Numbered from the stretch's first letter, positions 18,438 through 27,425 are shown. The stretch is DNA of 64,000 bases from Bacillus methanolicus MGA3 (GCF_000724485.1 NZ_CP007739.1:1906843-1970842), one strand, 5' to 3'. Numbers and translations are program-made. The notes: generated from the sequence alone by a model not told the origin.

Positions 18438-19235
18438 CTAAGTTTTCAATCTTGGCTTTGTCGGATTGCAATCTGGTTTTTCAATTCCTGCAGATTCAGC
18501 TAGCTTTGATAAATAATAGCATTCTTCACGGAACATATGGTCTGCCATTAGAGGAGCAAAAGTACCAAGAGCTTGGGTGCCAAGCTCAAGCTCTTCGAGT
18601 TCCATAAGAAAATTCATAAACAGCCGTATTTCGAGTGAAGCTTCTTTGTTGAATCTCTCAAGGGCTGGAAATGAAGTAAGATTTGTCCGCAAAAAACCTG
18701 TCATTTCAACAGCCTTTAGATAAAATTCTTCAAAGTGTTTCGTATATTCTTTACTTTTCTTTTTCAATCGTTTTTCTACTTGATCCATATTATCATCTAT
18801 TGCACCTGCATGGCCCGCTGCGTCGAGAAGCCAAATTAAATGATGATGAAGTTCGTGAAAAATAGGAGGAACTTCCCTTTTTTTCAGATATGCTAAAATT
18901 CTTGCGTATTCGTCCAGCTCGTTCACCATATGATTAATAAAAGTTGGCGAAAGGTGGATATCAATTTTTCCCTGTAAATGCCTCCGGATCAAATCAAGTT
19001 TAAATTCTCTAAATTTCTTTACTTCTTCCTGTGCTCTTTTGCTTAAGTGAATTAAGTCAGTTGTTTCCACTCCTTCCAACAAGCGGTCAAATGTATTTTT
19101 AAAATATTCTGCCGCTTCGATTGCAGCTTTTTCATTCGAGGCAAGTGAATCAAGTATAAACCGCGCATGATCTCCTAAAACTTGCAGCCAAAAACCATGT
19201 TCGTACTTTGCCGTCTGCTCATAGCTGGAAACCAC
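18438..19235 (-). CDS. DUF2935 domain protein
   Basis: A 265-residue helical protein with two related halves. Each half has an HxxxWLxxLxDHARF / LMADHMFREECYYL type helix with conserved His, Asp and Glu residues, suggesting a metal-binding helical bundle; this is the DUF2935 family common in Bacilli and Clostridia. No signal peptide or membrane span. Function unknown. The region before the start codon carries TCTCC-type (GGAGA) pairing. It is a single gene flanked on both sides by 21-bp arrays. Confidence 0.8.
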   Translation of the reverse strand: MVSSYEQTAKYEHGFWLQVLGDHARFILDSLASNEKAAIEAAEYFKNTFDRLLEGVETTDLIHLSKRAQEEVKKFREFKLDLIRRHLQGKIDIHLSPTFINHMVNELDEYARILAYLKKREVPPIFHELHHHLIWLLDAAGHAGAIDDNMDQVEKRLKKKSKEYTKHFEEFYLKAVEMTGFLRTNLTSFPALERFNKEASLEIRLFMNFLMELEELELGTQALGTFAPLMADHMFREECYYLSKLAESAGIEKPDCNPTKPRLKT

Positions 19236-19387
19236 GTAATCTCTCCTTTCACCTGTATAAATAAAATCGTATCAAGTAATATCTGTTTTTATGACTGCAA
19301 CTAAAAATTAAGTAAAGCGAACATGGACTTATTTTTTTAAATGGGTGATTGACTCTCTAATATTCGAATGGCATTTCGTTCACTTCG

Positions 19388-19570
19388 ATGAATTTGGATT
19401 TAATAACTATCGTTTTTGGATGGATTTTCCCTTTTATTTTTTTTATGTACGGTTTCACAAAGATTCACACAAAAAAACCACTTTTAACATACGGTTTTTC
19501 GATTCTTTTCATTGCATTTCTTATTATCTTTTTTGATTATTCACTTGATAAATCTTATTTAGAAAGGTAA
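19388..19570 (+). CDS. Small two-span membrane protein, hypothetical
   Basis: A 60-residue frame with two hydrophobic stretches (LITIVFGWIFPFIFFMYGF and YGFSILFIAFLIIFF) separated by a basic turn (TKIHTKKP), ending in a charged tail. The pattern is protein-like, but no clear ribosome site precedes the ATG and no family is recognised. Confidence 0.4.
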   Translation: MNLDLITIVFGWIFPFIFFMYGFTKIHTKKPLLTYGFSILFIAFLIIFFDYSLDKSYLER

Positions 19571-19602
19571 CCATTTTATCAATGACAAGGGTAGCTTTTA
19601 TT

Positions 19603-19735
19603 GAGGGCTTATATATCTGGATAAAGGCGCATATTTTCGAAGAAGGCTCATTTTTCAGAATAAAGGCTGATAAACAAATTTAAGAGTTCATAAACCATTT
19701 AACCGCAAAAGCTTCGACATTTCCGCAAAAATATA
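19603..19735. repeat. Degenerate 21-bp periodic array C
   Basis: About six units with a near-21-bp spacing of AAGGCTCATA/AAGGCTGATA/GAGTTCATA type segments. One unit seems to be 20 bp. The last part is also present, with a roughly ten-base difference, at about 22368-22421 in front of the intact fruA 3' end. Confidence 0.5.
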
Positions 19736-19745
19736 TGCGAAACTC

Positions 19746-19772
19746 AAAAAAGGCAGCGGACTCCCCGCTGCC
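19746..19772 (-). terminator. Duplicated fruA terminator (left copy)
   Basis: Stem GGCAGCGG/CCGCTGCC with T-run on the minus strand; the same terminator occurs at 22422-22448 after the full-length fruA. Confidence 0.85.
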
Positions 19773-19787
19773 CAATTGCTTTCCATT

Positions 19788-20069
19788 CTATTTTTCAATT
19801 GATTTTTTCAAAAATCCGATTAACAGTGCGCTCACAACTGCACCCGCGAAAATAGCCACCAAGTACATGATCCAGCTGCCTTCTACAAGCGGCACTACAA
19901 ACACACCCCCATGTGGAGCGCGGAGTCCAATCCCAAACATCATTGAAAGAGCTCCTGCAACGGCTGAGCCTGCCATAATCGAAGGAATGACCGGAGAGGA
20001 TCAGCAGCCGCAAATTGAATCGCACCTTCCGTAATAAATAATAATCCCAATAATAATATTTGCTTTTCC
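19788..20069 (-). pseudogene. Truncated 3' copy of fruA
   Basis: The last about 95 codons of fruA, including the C-terminal sequence GLRAPHGGVFVVPLVEGSW, repeated in front of the ABC-transporter island. It differs from 22464-22745 at scattered positions (for example I for F after GSW, and an indel near 19993 that shifts the frame) and stops being similar at about 20069. It is a fragment without its 5' part, so it is not functional. Together with 22422-22745 it forms a direct repeat flanking the island. Confidence 0.9.
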
Positions 20070-20161
20070 ATTCCAAACAGAAATTTTCAAGAATACGCAC
20101 GTCAGTCTTGACGTACTGAAGCCCCGGTGGAATCTTGCAATTCGCTCTCCTAAAAAACTCG

Positions 20162-20983
20162 TTAACCTGAAAGAATACGCGGGTACAGCACCGTATTCAT
20201 TCCAAGCACGACAATGCCCGCGACCACCAATACGACAACATCAAGACCGTAGTGGGAACCCGGCATCGCAATCAACAGTCCTCTGAGACCGTCAACCAGG
20301 TAGCTCATGGGATTGATGGTCGCGATGACCTTCAGCCACACAGGCATCACTGACATCGGATACAGCGCGTTCGACGAGAAGAACAGGGGCATGGTGATGA
20401 GCTGCCCAATGCCCATCATCCGCTCCCGAGTCCGCACAATGGCTGCAATCACCATGGATAATCCGGAGAAGAACGCTCCTCCGAGAATCACCATCAGCAG
20501 CACGCCAGCAATGGCGCCGAAGCTGAAGTTCATATGGATGCCGAGGATCAGCGCCAGCAAGATGATGATGATGGCCTGCACAAGTGAGCGAACCGATGCA
20601 GACAACATTTTCCCCATAGCGAGCGCCGACTTGCGAATGGGCGTCGTTGCGACTTTTTGCAGAAGACCCATATCCCGTTCCCAGATGATGGAGATCCCGT
20701 AAAAGATGGAAATGAACGTGACGGATTGCGCCAAAATTCCGGGTGTCAAAAACGCCTTGTAGCTGACGCTGCCACTTGGCAACATGCGAAAACGGCTGAA
20801 CGCCTGCCCAAAAACCAGCAGCCACAGCGCTGGCTGAATACCTCGCATGATCAACTCAGACGGATCTTTACGCAATTTCCGCGCTTCCATCTCAATGATG
20901 GTGAACACGTGGCTAAAGTACAACAGCACCCGAGAACGCTTCTTATCCAAGGCGCTTTGCTGTTCGGCGACTCCGGAAGACAC
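20162..20983 (-). CDS. ABC-2 type transporter permease
   Basis: A 273-residue membrane protein of the ABC-2 family, with six predicted spans and the typical MPLFFSSNALYPMSVMPVWL and NPMSYLVDGLRGLL region before the last span. It pairs with the ATPase encoded directly upstream (41-bp overlap). DrrB/NodJ-like exporters of drugs or polyketides have this plan. Base composition is clearly GC-richer than the flanking chromosome, and codon choice differs (many GCG, CTG, CGC), which suggests acquisition from another lineage. Confidence 0.88.
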   Translation of the reverse strand: MSSGVAEQQSALDKKRSRVLLYFSHVFTIIEMEARKLRKDPSELIMRGIQPALWLLVFGQAFSRFRMLPSGSVSYKAFLTPGILAQSVTFISIFYGISIIWERDMGLLQKVATTPIRKSALAMGKMLSASVRSLVQAIIIILLALILGIHMNFSFGAIAGVLLMVILGGAFFSGLSMVIAAIVRTRERMMGIGQLITMPLFFSSNALYPMSVMPVWLKVIATINPMSYLVDGLRGLLIAMPGSHYGLDVVVLVVAGIVVLGMNTVLYPRILSG

Positions 20984-21746
20984 TCTTCATCCCTCCCTCC
21001 TGGTTTTCAAACATACCCGCGTAATGCGCGAACACGTCATCCATGCTGGCATCAGTGTTGCCCATTTGCTCACGCAATTCAGCTGCGGTACCCAGCGCTG
21101 CAATCTGACCACGGCTCATGATGGCAATGCGCGTGCACAGTGACTCTGCCTCTTCCATATAATGTGTCGTCAGGAGGATGGTCATGTTCTGTTCGCGCTG
21201 CAGTCGCTCAATATGTTCCCATACGCCTTTACGCGCCACCGGATCTAGCCCCACTGTCGGTTCATCAAGAAAAAGTACTTTTGGATGATGAAGGATGGCC
21301 TGCCCGATTTCGAGCTTGCGAATCATCCCGCCAGAATACGTCTTCACAAGCCTGTCGGCTGCTTCCCCCAACCCGGTCAACTCCAAGATCTCGATAATCC
21401 TCTTCTCGCGCTCCTGACGCCTTAGCCCGTACAGTTTGGAAAAGAACAGCAAGTTCTCATACCCAGTAAGGTTTCCATCGACTGACAGCATCTGCGGAAC
21501 ATAGCCTACACACTCCCGGATCCGAGTAGGATCCTTCGCGAGAGAAAGTCCGGCAATCTGGATCTCACCCTCGTCGGACCGCAGCAGGGTTGTCAGCATC
21601 TTCAACATTGTAGACTTGCCCGCGCCATTGGGGCCCAACAGGCCGAAACATTCACCGGCAAACACTTCAAAACTTACATCCCTCACGGCATGCACGTCGC
21701 CAAACCGCTTCGATACATGGCTCACCCGAACTGTTACATCGCTCAT
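20943..21746 (-). CDS. ABC transporter ATP-binding protein (DrrA-type)
   Basis: A 267-residue ATPase: Walker A GPNGAGKST, Q-loop at GYVPQ, signature YSGGMIRKLEIG, Walker B VLFLDEPTVGLDP and the switch His in LLTTHYMEEAE. The extra C-terminal part after the D-loop region (about 60 residues) is as in daunorubicin-type (DrrA) exporters. It lies between marR and the permease, starting 2 bp from the marR stop, so all three form one operon. GC-rich relative to the chromosome. Confidence 0.92.
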   Translation of the reverse strand: MSDVTVRVSHVSKRFGDVHAVRDVSFEVFAGECFGLLGPNGAGKSTMLKMLTTLLRSDEGEIQIAGLSLAKDPTRIRECVGYVPQMLSVDGNLTGYENLLFFSKLYGLRRQEREKRIIEILELTGLGEAADRLVKTYSGGMIRKLEIGQAILHHPKVLFLDEPTVGLDPVARKGVWEHIERLQREQNMTILLTTHYMEEAESLCTRIAIMSRGQIAALGTAAELREQMGNTDASMDDVFAHYAGMFENQEGGMKSVFRSRRTAKRLG

Positions 21747-21747
21747 G

Positions 21748-22185
21748 TCAGTCCCCCCGTTTCGGCAGAAAGCTGGCGAGCTTCTCCATCAACTCAACCA
21801 GAGTCGCCTGTTCATCTTCGTCCAGTTGTTGAAATGGCTCAGCCAACAATTGTGTCCGTGTATCCTTCAAGCGTTGAATTCGCTCTTTCCCCGAGTCCGT
21901 CAACCGAACAATTCGCGCGCGCGCATCGTTGATATCTTGATACCGATGCACGAGCCCAGCCAACTGCAGGCGGTCTATCATTTGTGACATCGTGCTCGGG
22001 CGCACATCCAGTTTCTCCGCCAACTCACCAATCGTACGCTCCTGGTGCCGCCACAAATCCCAAAGAATGAGCCACTGCACACGTGTGATTCCGTCGCTCC
22101 CTGTGTCTCCGTTCCGCCTGAGATATCGGTAAACGGCTTGCAAAGATTGTGAAAACAGTTCAAGACTATCCCGATGGCTCACCAT
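21748..22185 (-). CDS. MarR-family transcriptional regulator
   Basis: A 145-residue winged-helix regulator. The DNA-binding part is RTIGELAEKLDVRPSTMSQMIDRLQLAGLVHRYQDINDARA, with the conserved D-x-R of the wing. First gene of the island operon; probably represses the adjacent ABC exporter and responds to its substrate. A short direct feature with ATTTAGTTTCGCTACAT lies just upstream of its start (about 22206-22222) but no clear palindrome was confirmed. Confidence 0.88.
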   Translation of the reverse strand: MVSHRDSLELFSQSLQAVYRYLRRNGDTGSDGITRVQWLILWDLWRHQERTIGELAEKLDVRPSTMSQMIDRLQLAGLVHRYQDINDARARIVRLTDSGKERIQRLKDTRTQLLAEPFQQLDEDEQATLVELMEKLASFLPKRGD

Positions 22186-22421
22186 TCAACACCTCACACA
22201 CTTATTTTATGTAGCGAAACTAAATAAGTCAAGCGTCAACTGTCTTATTCGAGTGTCGTTTGTTGACTCAGCTCCGGGGCAATGTACATGAGCTTCTACT
22301 TTCATTAAACAGGGAGGAATAAAATGACTCTTTCTTTTTACACAATTATATGGACTTAATCTTTAAAAGCTCATAAACCACGTTTAGCTTCGTTATTTCC
22401 ACAAAAAGATATTCGAAACTC

Positions 22422-22448
22422 AAAAAAGGCAGCGGACTCCCCGCTGCC
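22422..22448 (-). terminator. Rho-independent terminator of the fru operon
   Basis: Stem GGCAGCGG/CCGCTGCC with loop, then TTTTTT on the minus strand, just after the fruA stop. Confidence 0.9.
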
Positions 22449-22463
22449 TAATTGCTTTCCACA

Positions 22464-24334
22464 CTATTTTTCAATTGGTTTTTTCAAAAATCCGATTAAC
22501 AGTGCGCTCACAACTGCACCCGCGAAAATAGCCACCAAGTACATGAACCAGCTGCCTTCTACAAGCGGCACTACAAACACACCGCCATGTGGAGCGCGGA
22601 GTCCAATCCCAAACATCATTGAAAGAGCTCCTGCAACGGCTGAGCCTGCCATAATCGAAGGAATGACACGAAGAGGATCAGCAGCCGCAAATGGAATCGC
22701 ACCTTCCGTAATAAATGATAATCCCATAATAATATTTGCTTTTCCGGCATCTTTTTCTTGTTTTGTAAATTTATTTCTAAATAAAAGTGTAGCTAAAGCA
22801 ATTCCTAACGGAGGAACCATACCAGCCGCCATAACAGCTGCCATTGGCTCATAAACGCCGTTTGCCAGTAGGCCAGTACCGAATACGTATGCAGCTTTAT
22901 TAACCGGGCCACCCATATCAAATGCCATCATTAATCCTAGCACGATCCCTAGCAGAACGGCATTTCCTGTTCCAAGTCCTGATAACCAGTGAGTAATTGC
23001 ACTATTTAAAGCACCGACCGGCTTATTGACAACATAAAGCATTAAGAAACCTGTTAAGGCAATTCCGAATAAAGGATACAGTAGAATTGTTTTAATCCCA
23101 TCAAGTGACGCCGGCAATCCAGCAAATGCTTTTTTCAAGCCGACTACCAAATAACCGGCAAGAAAGCCGGCAATTATTCCGCCAAGAAAACCTGCTCCGC
23201 CGCTTGCAGCCAACATCCCGCCGATCATACCAGGTGCAAAACCTGGACGATCTGCAATACTCATTGCTATAAATCCAGCCAAAACTGGAACAATCAATCC
23301 AAATGCGGTTTTGCCGCCAATAGTCATTAATGCCGCAGCAATCGGATTATAAGAAGGATCTTTGGGATCAAAAGCGTTATATCCAAACAAGAATGAAATC
23401 GCTATCAAAATTCCGCCCCCAACAACGAACGGAAGCATGTTGGAAACACCGTTCATCAAGTGCTTATAAATGCCGGTTCTTTCTTTATGTTCAGATTTCA
23501 TTTCAGCTGTTCCAACAGATGAGCCGCCTCTATAAACAGAGGCATCCTGGTTTATTGCACGTCTGATTAATTCCTCCGGCTTGCGAATTCCGTCAGCAAC
23601 AGCCGTCTGGATGACATGTTTCCCTTTGAAGCGCTCCATCTCCACCTTCGTATCTGCAGCGACAATAACAGCTGTTGCTTTTTCAATCTCTTCAGTCGTC
23701 AGCACATTTTTTACTCCGCCTGAACCATTTGTTTCGACTTTTATGTCAATTCCCATTTCAGCTGCTTTTGCTTTCAGCGAGTCGGCTGCCATGTACGTAT
23801 GGGCAATGCCTGTCGGACAGGCTGTTACAGCGACAATAAATTCTTTTTTATCAGCCATGTTTTGCTCTTCTTCTTCATCTTCACGGTCATAACTGTCGAT
23901 CACATGAAGAACATCATCAGGAGAAGATGCTTTCATAAGCCTTTCACGAGCTTCTTCTTTCATTAAAATCGTTGAAAGACGTGAAAGTGCTTCTAAATGT
24001 GTATTATTTGCGCCCTCTGGTGCAGCGATCATAAAAAACAAATGAGCAGGCTTGCCGTCAAGAGACTCATAGTCAACGCCTGATTCAGATTTTCCAAAAG
24101 CAATTGCTGCCTGTTTTACGGCTGTTGTTTTCGCATGAGGAATCGCGATGCCATCCCCGATTCCAGTTGTACTTTGCTCTTCTCTCTTTAAAATCGATTC
24201 TTTGAATTTTTCATGTCTGCTATTTTTCCTGCTTTATCGAGTACGTCAATGAGTTGGTCGATCGCATCTATTTTTTTGCTGCCAGCAATTGAGAGTGAAA
24301 TTGTATCTCTAGTTAACAGCTCCGTAATTTTCAT
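22464..24334 (-). pseudogene. fruA: Fructose PTS transporter EIIABC, apparent frameshift in EIIA
   Basis: Fructose-specific phosphotransferase permease that imports fructose as fructose 1-phosphate. Domains in order: EIIA (ATG at 24334; phospho-His in IPHAKT), EIIB (phospho-Cys in AVTACPTGIAHTYMA), and EIIC with eight or more spans and GGxL motifs. The frame breaks after DKAGKIAD near 24204-24217; adding one base (ATGGAAAAATTC instead of ATGAAAAATTC) would restore the family sequence EKFKESILKREE. The downstream frame is intact for over 500 codons. This is either a real loss of function or a one-base error. Follows fruK by 17 bp. Confidence 0.85.
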
Positions 24335-24351
24335 TCTGGCTCTCTCCCTAT

Positions 24352-25257
24352 TTATTTAATTGAGACATGAGGCAATAATTTTTCGACTTTTTCTGAGGTG
24401 CATAATCCAATTGAAAAAGCGGTTGCACTTCCGGATGCCACACTGTATCGGAAAGCTTCTTTTACATCTTTTGTTGCTTCATATTTTGCCAAAAAACCGG
24501 CTACCATCGAGTCTCCCGCTCCAACTGAACTTTTTACTTCTCCTTTCGGCACTTCTGCAATTAAGGAAATATTTTCATTGATAAAAACAGCTCCCTTTTC
24601 GGCCAGTGAAACAATCACATGTTGGGCGCCCATTTGCACAAGCTTCTTCCCATATTCGATTGCTTCTTCACTAGAAGTGATATTTGTATCAAAAAGTTCC
24701 CCAAGTTCGTGATGGTTTGGCTTAATGAGGAACGGCTTATATGGAATAACTTTTTTGAGCAAATCCCCTTCTGCATCAACGACAAATCCGGTTCCGTTTT
24801 CTGAACAGATTTTCACAAGCTCTTCATATGTCGTATTTGGCATTGTCGCTGGAATACTTCCAGCTAAAACAAGCAAGTCTTCGTTTGTCAGCTGCTTGAT
24901 TTTTTCCTTGAGAGCTTCAAAGTCTTTCCCAGAAATGTCCGGGCCTTTTGCGTTGATCTCTGTTTCTTTCTCTGTTTTAATTTTAATATTGATTCTTGTA
25001 TCTTCTTTGACTTTTACAAAATCGGTTTCTATTTTTTCATTTTGCAAATAATTTTCTAAGTATTTTCCGGTGAAACCGCCAATAAAGCCGAGTACCTTGC
25101 TTGATACTCCCATTCTTTTTAATACTCGAGAAACATTTATTCCTTTTCCGCCTGGGAATTTCGTCTCATTTACAGACCGGTTTAAATCTCCAATCTTAAC
25201 CTCTTCCAGTTGAACGATATAATCAACAGACGGATTTAATGTCAATGTATAAATCAT
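24352..25257 (-). CDS. fruK: 1-phosphofructokinase
   Basis: A 301-residue PfkB-family kinase converting fructose 1-phosphate to fructose 1,6-bisphosphate, the step after FruA import. Signatures: NPSVDYIVQL, PGGKGINVSRVL, and the catalytic GAGDSMVAGFLA with the base Asp. Length is standard. It overlaps fruR by 4 bp and precedes fruA by 17 bp, so it belongs to the fruRKA operon. Confidence 0.95.
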   Translation of the reverse strand: MIYTLTLNPSVDYIVQLEEVKIGDLNRSVNETKFPGGKGINVSRVLKRMGVSSKVLGFIGGFTGKYLENYLQNEKIETDFVKVKEDTRINIKIKTEKETEINAKGPDISGKDFEALKEKIKQLTNEDLLVLAGSIPATMPNTTYEELVKICSENGTGFVVDAEGDLLKKVIPYKPFLIKPNHHELGELFDTNITSSEEAIEYGKKLVQMGAQHVIVSLAEKGAVFINENISLIAEVPKGEVKSSVGAGDSMVAGFLAKYEATKDVKEAFRYSVASGSATAFSIGLCTSEKVEKLLPHVSIK

Positions 25258-26003
25258 ACTGTCACGACCTTTATCGTTGTTCTGCTTTTGTATAGTTCAC
25301 TTGATTCTGTATCTAGTTCATTCGTAATAATGGTTGCTTCATGAAGATCGCCAAATTTTGCAAAAGCAATCTCTGAGAATTTGGAAGAATCCGCTAAAAC
25401 AAACGCCTCCCTCGATAAAGAAATCGCCGTTTGTTTAATGAATGCCTCTTCCTGATCGGGTGTAGTATAGCCAAACTCTGGGTGAATCCCGTTCACGCCC
25501 ATAAAGCATTTATCAAATCGATAAAGCTCGAGGCTTGCGACCGCGCCTCTTCCAATCACGGCATTTGTTGTCCGCTTAGCAAAACCGCCAATAATATAAG
25601 TGGTTATATTGCGATCAAGTAATGCTCCAAGATGCATCAAACCGTTTGTCACAACAACAATATCTTTTGGAAGATAAGGAATCATTTCCAGTACCGTCGA
25701 ACCTGCATCCAAATAGATGCAATCACCCTCTTCTACCAATTGTGCCGCATATTGAGCGATCTGGCGCTTTTCATGAAGGTTTTTGGATGATTTTTCATTC
25801 ATGCTCGGTTCCTGGAGCTTCCCCTGAAGCCGTGCCGCACCACCATGTATGCGCTTTAAAAATTTCCCTTTTTCAAGTTGCGTTAAATCGCGGCGGATTG
25901 TTGATTCAGATGTTTTTGTTAAGTCCACCAGTTCTTGAATTTTTACCGTCTGTTTTTCTTTTAAAAGCTGCAAGATTAATTGATGACGTTCCGGAGTTAA
26001 CAA
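25254..26003 (-). CDS. fruR: DeoR-family regulator of the fructose operon
   Basis: A 249-residue DeoR-type repressor. The N-terminal helix-turn-helix reads VKIQELVDLTKTSESTIRRD, followed by the DeoR hallmark RIHGGA; the C-terminal sugar-phosphate-sensing domain has YLDAGSTVLEMIPYL and VVTNGL. First gene of the operon, with AGGAGGCG before its start. In this family fructose 1-phosphate releases repression. Confidence 0.93.
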   Translation of the reverse strand: MLTPERHQLILQLLKEKQTVKIQELVDLTKTSESTIRRDLTQLEKGKFLKRIHGGAARLQGKLQEPSMNEKSSKNLHEKRQIAQYAAQLVEEGDCIYLDAGSTVLEMIPYLPKDIVVVTNGLMHLGALLDRNITTYIIGGFAKRTTNAVIGRGAVASLELYRFDKCFMGVNGIHPEFGYTTPDQEEAFIKQTAISLSREAFVLADSSKFSEIAFAKFGDLHEATIITNELDTESSELYKSRTTIKVVTV

Positions 26004-26038
26004 ATCTTCGCCTCCTATTGGGAAATCTTTATGATCAA

Positions 26039-26067
26039 ATCATACTGAAAACGATTGCAAAAATCAA
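26039..26067 (-). promoter_or_regulatory. fru operon promoter overlapped by a cre site
   Basis: TTGATT (26062-26067) and TATGAT (26039-26044) spaced 17 bp on the minus strand. A catabolite-responsive element TTGCAATCGTTTTCA (26046-26060) fits the WTGnAAnCGnWnnCW consensus at every position and lies inside the spacer, so CcpA should repress the operon when glucose is present. Confidence 0.85.
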
Positions 26068-26164
26068 TCATTTTCTTTCATTTTCTTTCAAAATAATTCA
26101 CTTAATGAACGATTTTGAACGTTATTGTAATTTTTTGAGTAATATAATAATTCTATATTTATGA

Positions 26165-26312
26165 TTGCTCTTGCTTATTAAATATGATAGAATATTTTAT
26201 CAATATATAGTATTAATCATGTTATACCCATACTATATTTCGTTTTCTTCACAATAGTTTTAATGGTCTCTTTTTCTATTTTTGATTCGCTCGATGAGAG
26301 CGAATTTTTTTT
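26165..26312 (+). ncRNA. Candidate small RNA unit
   Basis: In the gap between fruR and the DoxX-family gene, the plus strand has TTGCTC (26165-26170) and TAGAAT (26188-26193) spaced 17 bp, and an orphan terminator stem TTCGCTC/GAGCGAA with TTTTTTTT (26286-26312). No gene lies between, so an RNA of about 110 nt could be made. Alternatively the hairpin serves no transcript. Confidence 0.35.
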
Positions 26313-26313
26313 G

Positions 26314-26346
26314 AATAATAAAACCCTCTACTTTAAAAGCAGAGGG
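26314..26346 (-). terminator. Terminator of the DoxX-family gene
   Basis: Minus-strand stem CCCTCT/AGAGGG followed by TTTTATTATT, 19 bp after the stop codon. Confidence 0.8.
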
Positions 26347-26364
26347 TAAATTTCTTACATAATA

Positions 26365-26766
26365 TTAAGATCCAAAAATGATCGCATCAATTGAATAGCT
26401 TCCTGCTCCAATAAGAGCAACACCGACGGCAACTGCAAGCAAAACAAGATTATATTCATAACCGTTTTGCGTAGCCCAAAAACCGTTAGAACCATGAACT
26501 TTTACTATTGCAACCACCATTGTTCCGGCAATTAAAACAGCTGCCAGAGGAGTGAAAAGCCCAAGTGCAAATAAAGCTCCGCCAATAAATTCAGCAAGTC
26601 CTGCTAATAATGCCATTTGGTATCCAGGTTTGATTCCAATTGATTCAAAAAATCCGCCTGTTCCTTTTAAGCCGTGGCCCCCAAACCAGCCAAACAATTT
26701 TTGAGCTCCATGTCCCATAAATGAAAGTCCTATAACTAATCTTATAATTAAGATACCTGCATTCAT
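26365..26766 (-). CDS. DoxX-family membrane protein (MhqP/CatD-like)
   Basis: A 133-residue membrane protein with four spans and the DoxX signature HGAQKLFGWFGGHG, then a second conserved stretch (LLAGLAEFIGGALFALG). Relatives in B. subtilis (MhqP, CatD) sit in quinone- and catechol-stress regulons. The operator in front (see 26814-26864) has the MhqR type, which favours an MhqP-like role in quinone or electrophile defence. The exact activity is unknown. Confidence 0.85.
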   Translation of the reverse strand: MNAGILIIRLVIGLSFMGHGAQKLFGWFGGHGLKGTGGFFESIGIKPGYQMALLAGLAEFIGGALFALGLFTPLAAVLIAGTMVVAIVKVHGSNGFWATQNGYEYNLVLLAVAVGVALIGAGSYSIDAIIFGS

Positions 26767-26813
26767 TTTTCTCCATCCTTTCGTTTTATCTTTATTTCGA
26801 GATATTGTTTTTT

Positions 26814-26864
26814 AATTATCTTGAATTCAAGATAATTATAGAATGTTAGACATGAAAATGTCAA
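26814..26864 (-). promoter_or_regulatory. Sigma-A promoter with MhqR-like palindromic operator
   Basis: TTGACA (26859-26864) and TATAAT (26835-26840), spaced 18 bp. A perfect 24-bp palindrome covers 26814-26837, with half-site AATTATCTTGAA; its core ATCTTGAATTCAAGAT resembles the MhqR box ATCTCGAATTCGAGAT. It overlaps the -10 box and start site. A second partial site with CGAGATA lies at about 26798-26804. Confidence 0.75.
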
Positions 26865-26948
26865 ATTCTTTTTTTCAATTACTCTTTAAATTCATTCCAT
26901 TCCCGTATTCATCCTCCATTAAAATTTAAAATTGAGAGTGAACTATGT

Positions 26949-26967
26949 TGTAACTTTCATTGTTACA
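26949..26967. promoter_or_regulatory. Second YwnA-type inverted repeat
   Basis: TGTAAC and GTTACA separated by seven bases, the same half-site as the repeat in front of ywnA. It lies between ywnA and the DoxX-family gene. Confidence 0.45.
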
Positions 26968-26990
26968 TCCAGTTTAAAAAAAATACTTTT

Positions 26991-27425
26991 TTAATTAGAT
27001 TTTATTTTTTGAACGATGCCGGCTGTTATATCTTCCATCGTTATTTCTTCAAGCACTTTTTCCATCGCATTTTGCGCTTTCAGTAAAACAAGCTCAAGAA
27101 CTGGTTGGATACTTGAACCGACCGGACAATTCGGATTTGGGTGTTCATGAAACTGAAACAGTTCTCCTTCTTCCACTACATTGACTGCCCGATAAACATC
27201 CAAGAGTGTAATCTCTTTCAGGCTCTTAGCGAGACTTGCTCCGCCGGCACCCGCACGGACGAAAACGAGCTCTGCCTTCTTAAGCATGCCAAGCACTCTG
27301 CGAATAACGACAGGATTGGTATTTACACTTCCGGCAATCCACTCGGATGTACAAACTTTATTTCTTTCTAAAGCCAGTAAAGATAAAATATGAACGGCTA
27401 CCGTAAAACGGCTGCTGATTTTCAT
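26991..27425 (-). CDS. ywnA: Rrf2-family regulator (YwnA-like)
   Basis: A 144-residue winged-helix regulator of the Rrf2 family: MKISSRFTVAVHILSLLAL start, recognition region ASV-like NTNPVVIRRVLGMLKKAEL, and the wing AGAGGASLAK. A single Cys in NPNCPVGSS is present, not the three-Cys FeS set of IscR. The ATG at 27425 follows AGGGAG; an upstream frame extension is rejected. An inverted repeat in front suggests autoregulation. The target genes may include the DoxX-family gene downstream. Confidence 0.85.
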   Translation of the reverse strand: MKISSRFTVAVHILSLLALERNKVCTSEWIAGSVNTNPVVIRRVLGMLKKAELVFVRAGAGGASLAKSLKEITLLDVYRAVNVVEEGELFQFHEHPNPNCPVGSSIQPVLELVLLKAQNAMEKVLEEITMEDITAGIVQKIKSN

